A stretch of DNA of 35,633 bases from an uncultured Christensenella sp. (GTDB taxonomy: Bacteria > Bacillota > Clostridia > Christensenellales > UBA1242). The first letter of the stretch is position 1. The DNA is not shown here. Below are more notes on the stretch, generated by a model. That model did not search any database and had not been told where the DNA came from. It was given only the letters and a program-made list of their open reading frames with translations. The stretch covers positions 130,888 to 166,520 of the forward strand of contig CAJUBT010000001.1 of the NCBI GenBank assembly GCA_910584815.1, written 5' to 3'.

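Overview
The window comes from an AT-rich bacterium, most likely a low-GC Firmicute of the Clostridia type and probably uncultured. This rests on the secA-prfB gene order, the AGGAG-type ribosome binding sites, the U-tract hairpin terminators and the strongly A/T-biased codon use. The standard genetic code applies: Trp is TGG, and TGA acts as a stop inside the self-regulating prfB frameshift site. The lineage is an inference.

Positions 1-5575 are a housekeeping segment, all on the + strand: secA (Sec translocase motor), prfB (peptide chain release factor 2, made through a programmed +1 frameshift) and tsaD (tRNA t6A modification). Intrinsic terminators or AT-rich hairpins separate them, so they look like separate transcription units.

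Positions 5576-6660 hold about 1.1 kb of extremely AT-rich DNA with no convincing gene. It carries a tsaD terminator candidate, two opposed clusters of DnaA-box-like 9-mers with 11-bp spacing inside each close pair, a DnaA-trio-like element and a long imperfect palindrome. It looks like a bipartite replication origin or a DnaA-binding regulatory cluster.

Positions 6661-35633 (81% of the window) are one uninterrupted reading frame of at least 9,657 codons that runs off the right edge. It encodes a giant modular surface protein. In order it has a 203-residue Pro/Asn/Gln/Gly-rich N-terminal segment, a Lys-rich stretch followed by one poly-Leu membrane anchor, about 30 InlB-type B-repeats, and then six right-handed beta-helix domains. 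Helices 1 to 4 are separated by further InlB blocks, and a BspA-type leucine-rich-repeat island lies just before helix 4. Helices 4, 5 and 6 follow one another directly. Helices 1-5 each begin with a recognisable opening sequence and end with a shared closing module of about 75 residues or more. The window ends where helix 6 seems to enter its own closing module. The likely role is an envelope-anchored, Sec-exported giant adhesin or matrix-like protein; this is inferred from domain content only.
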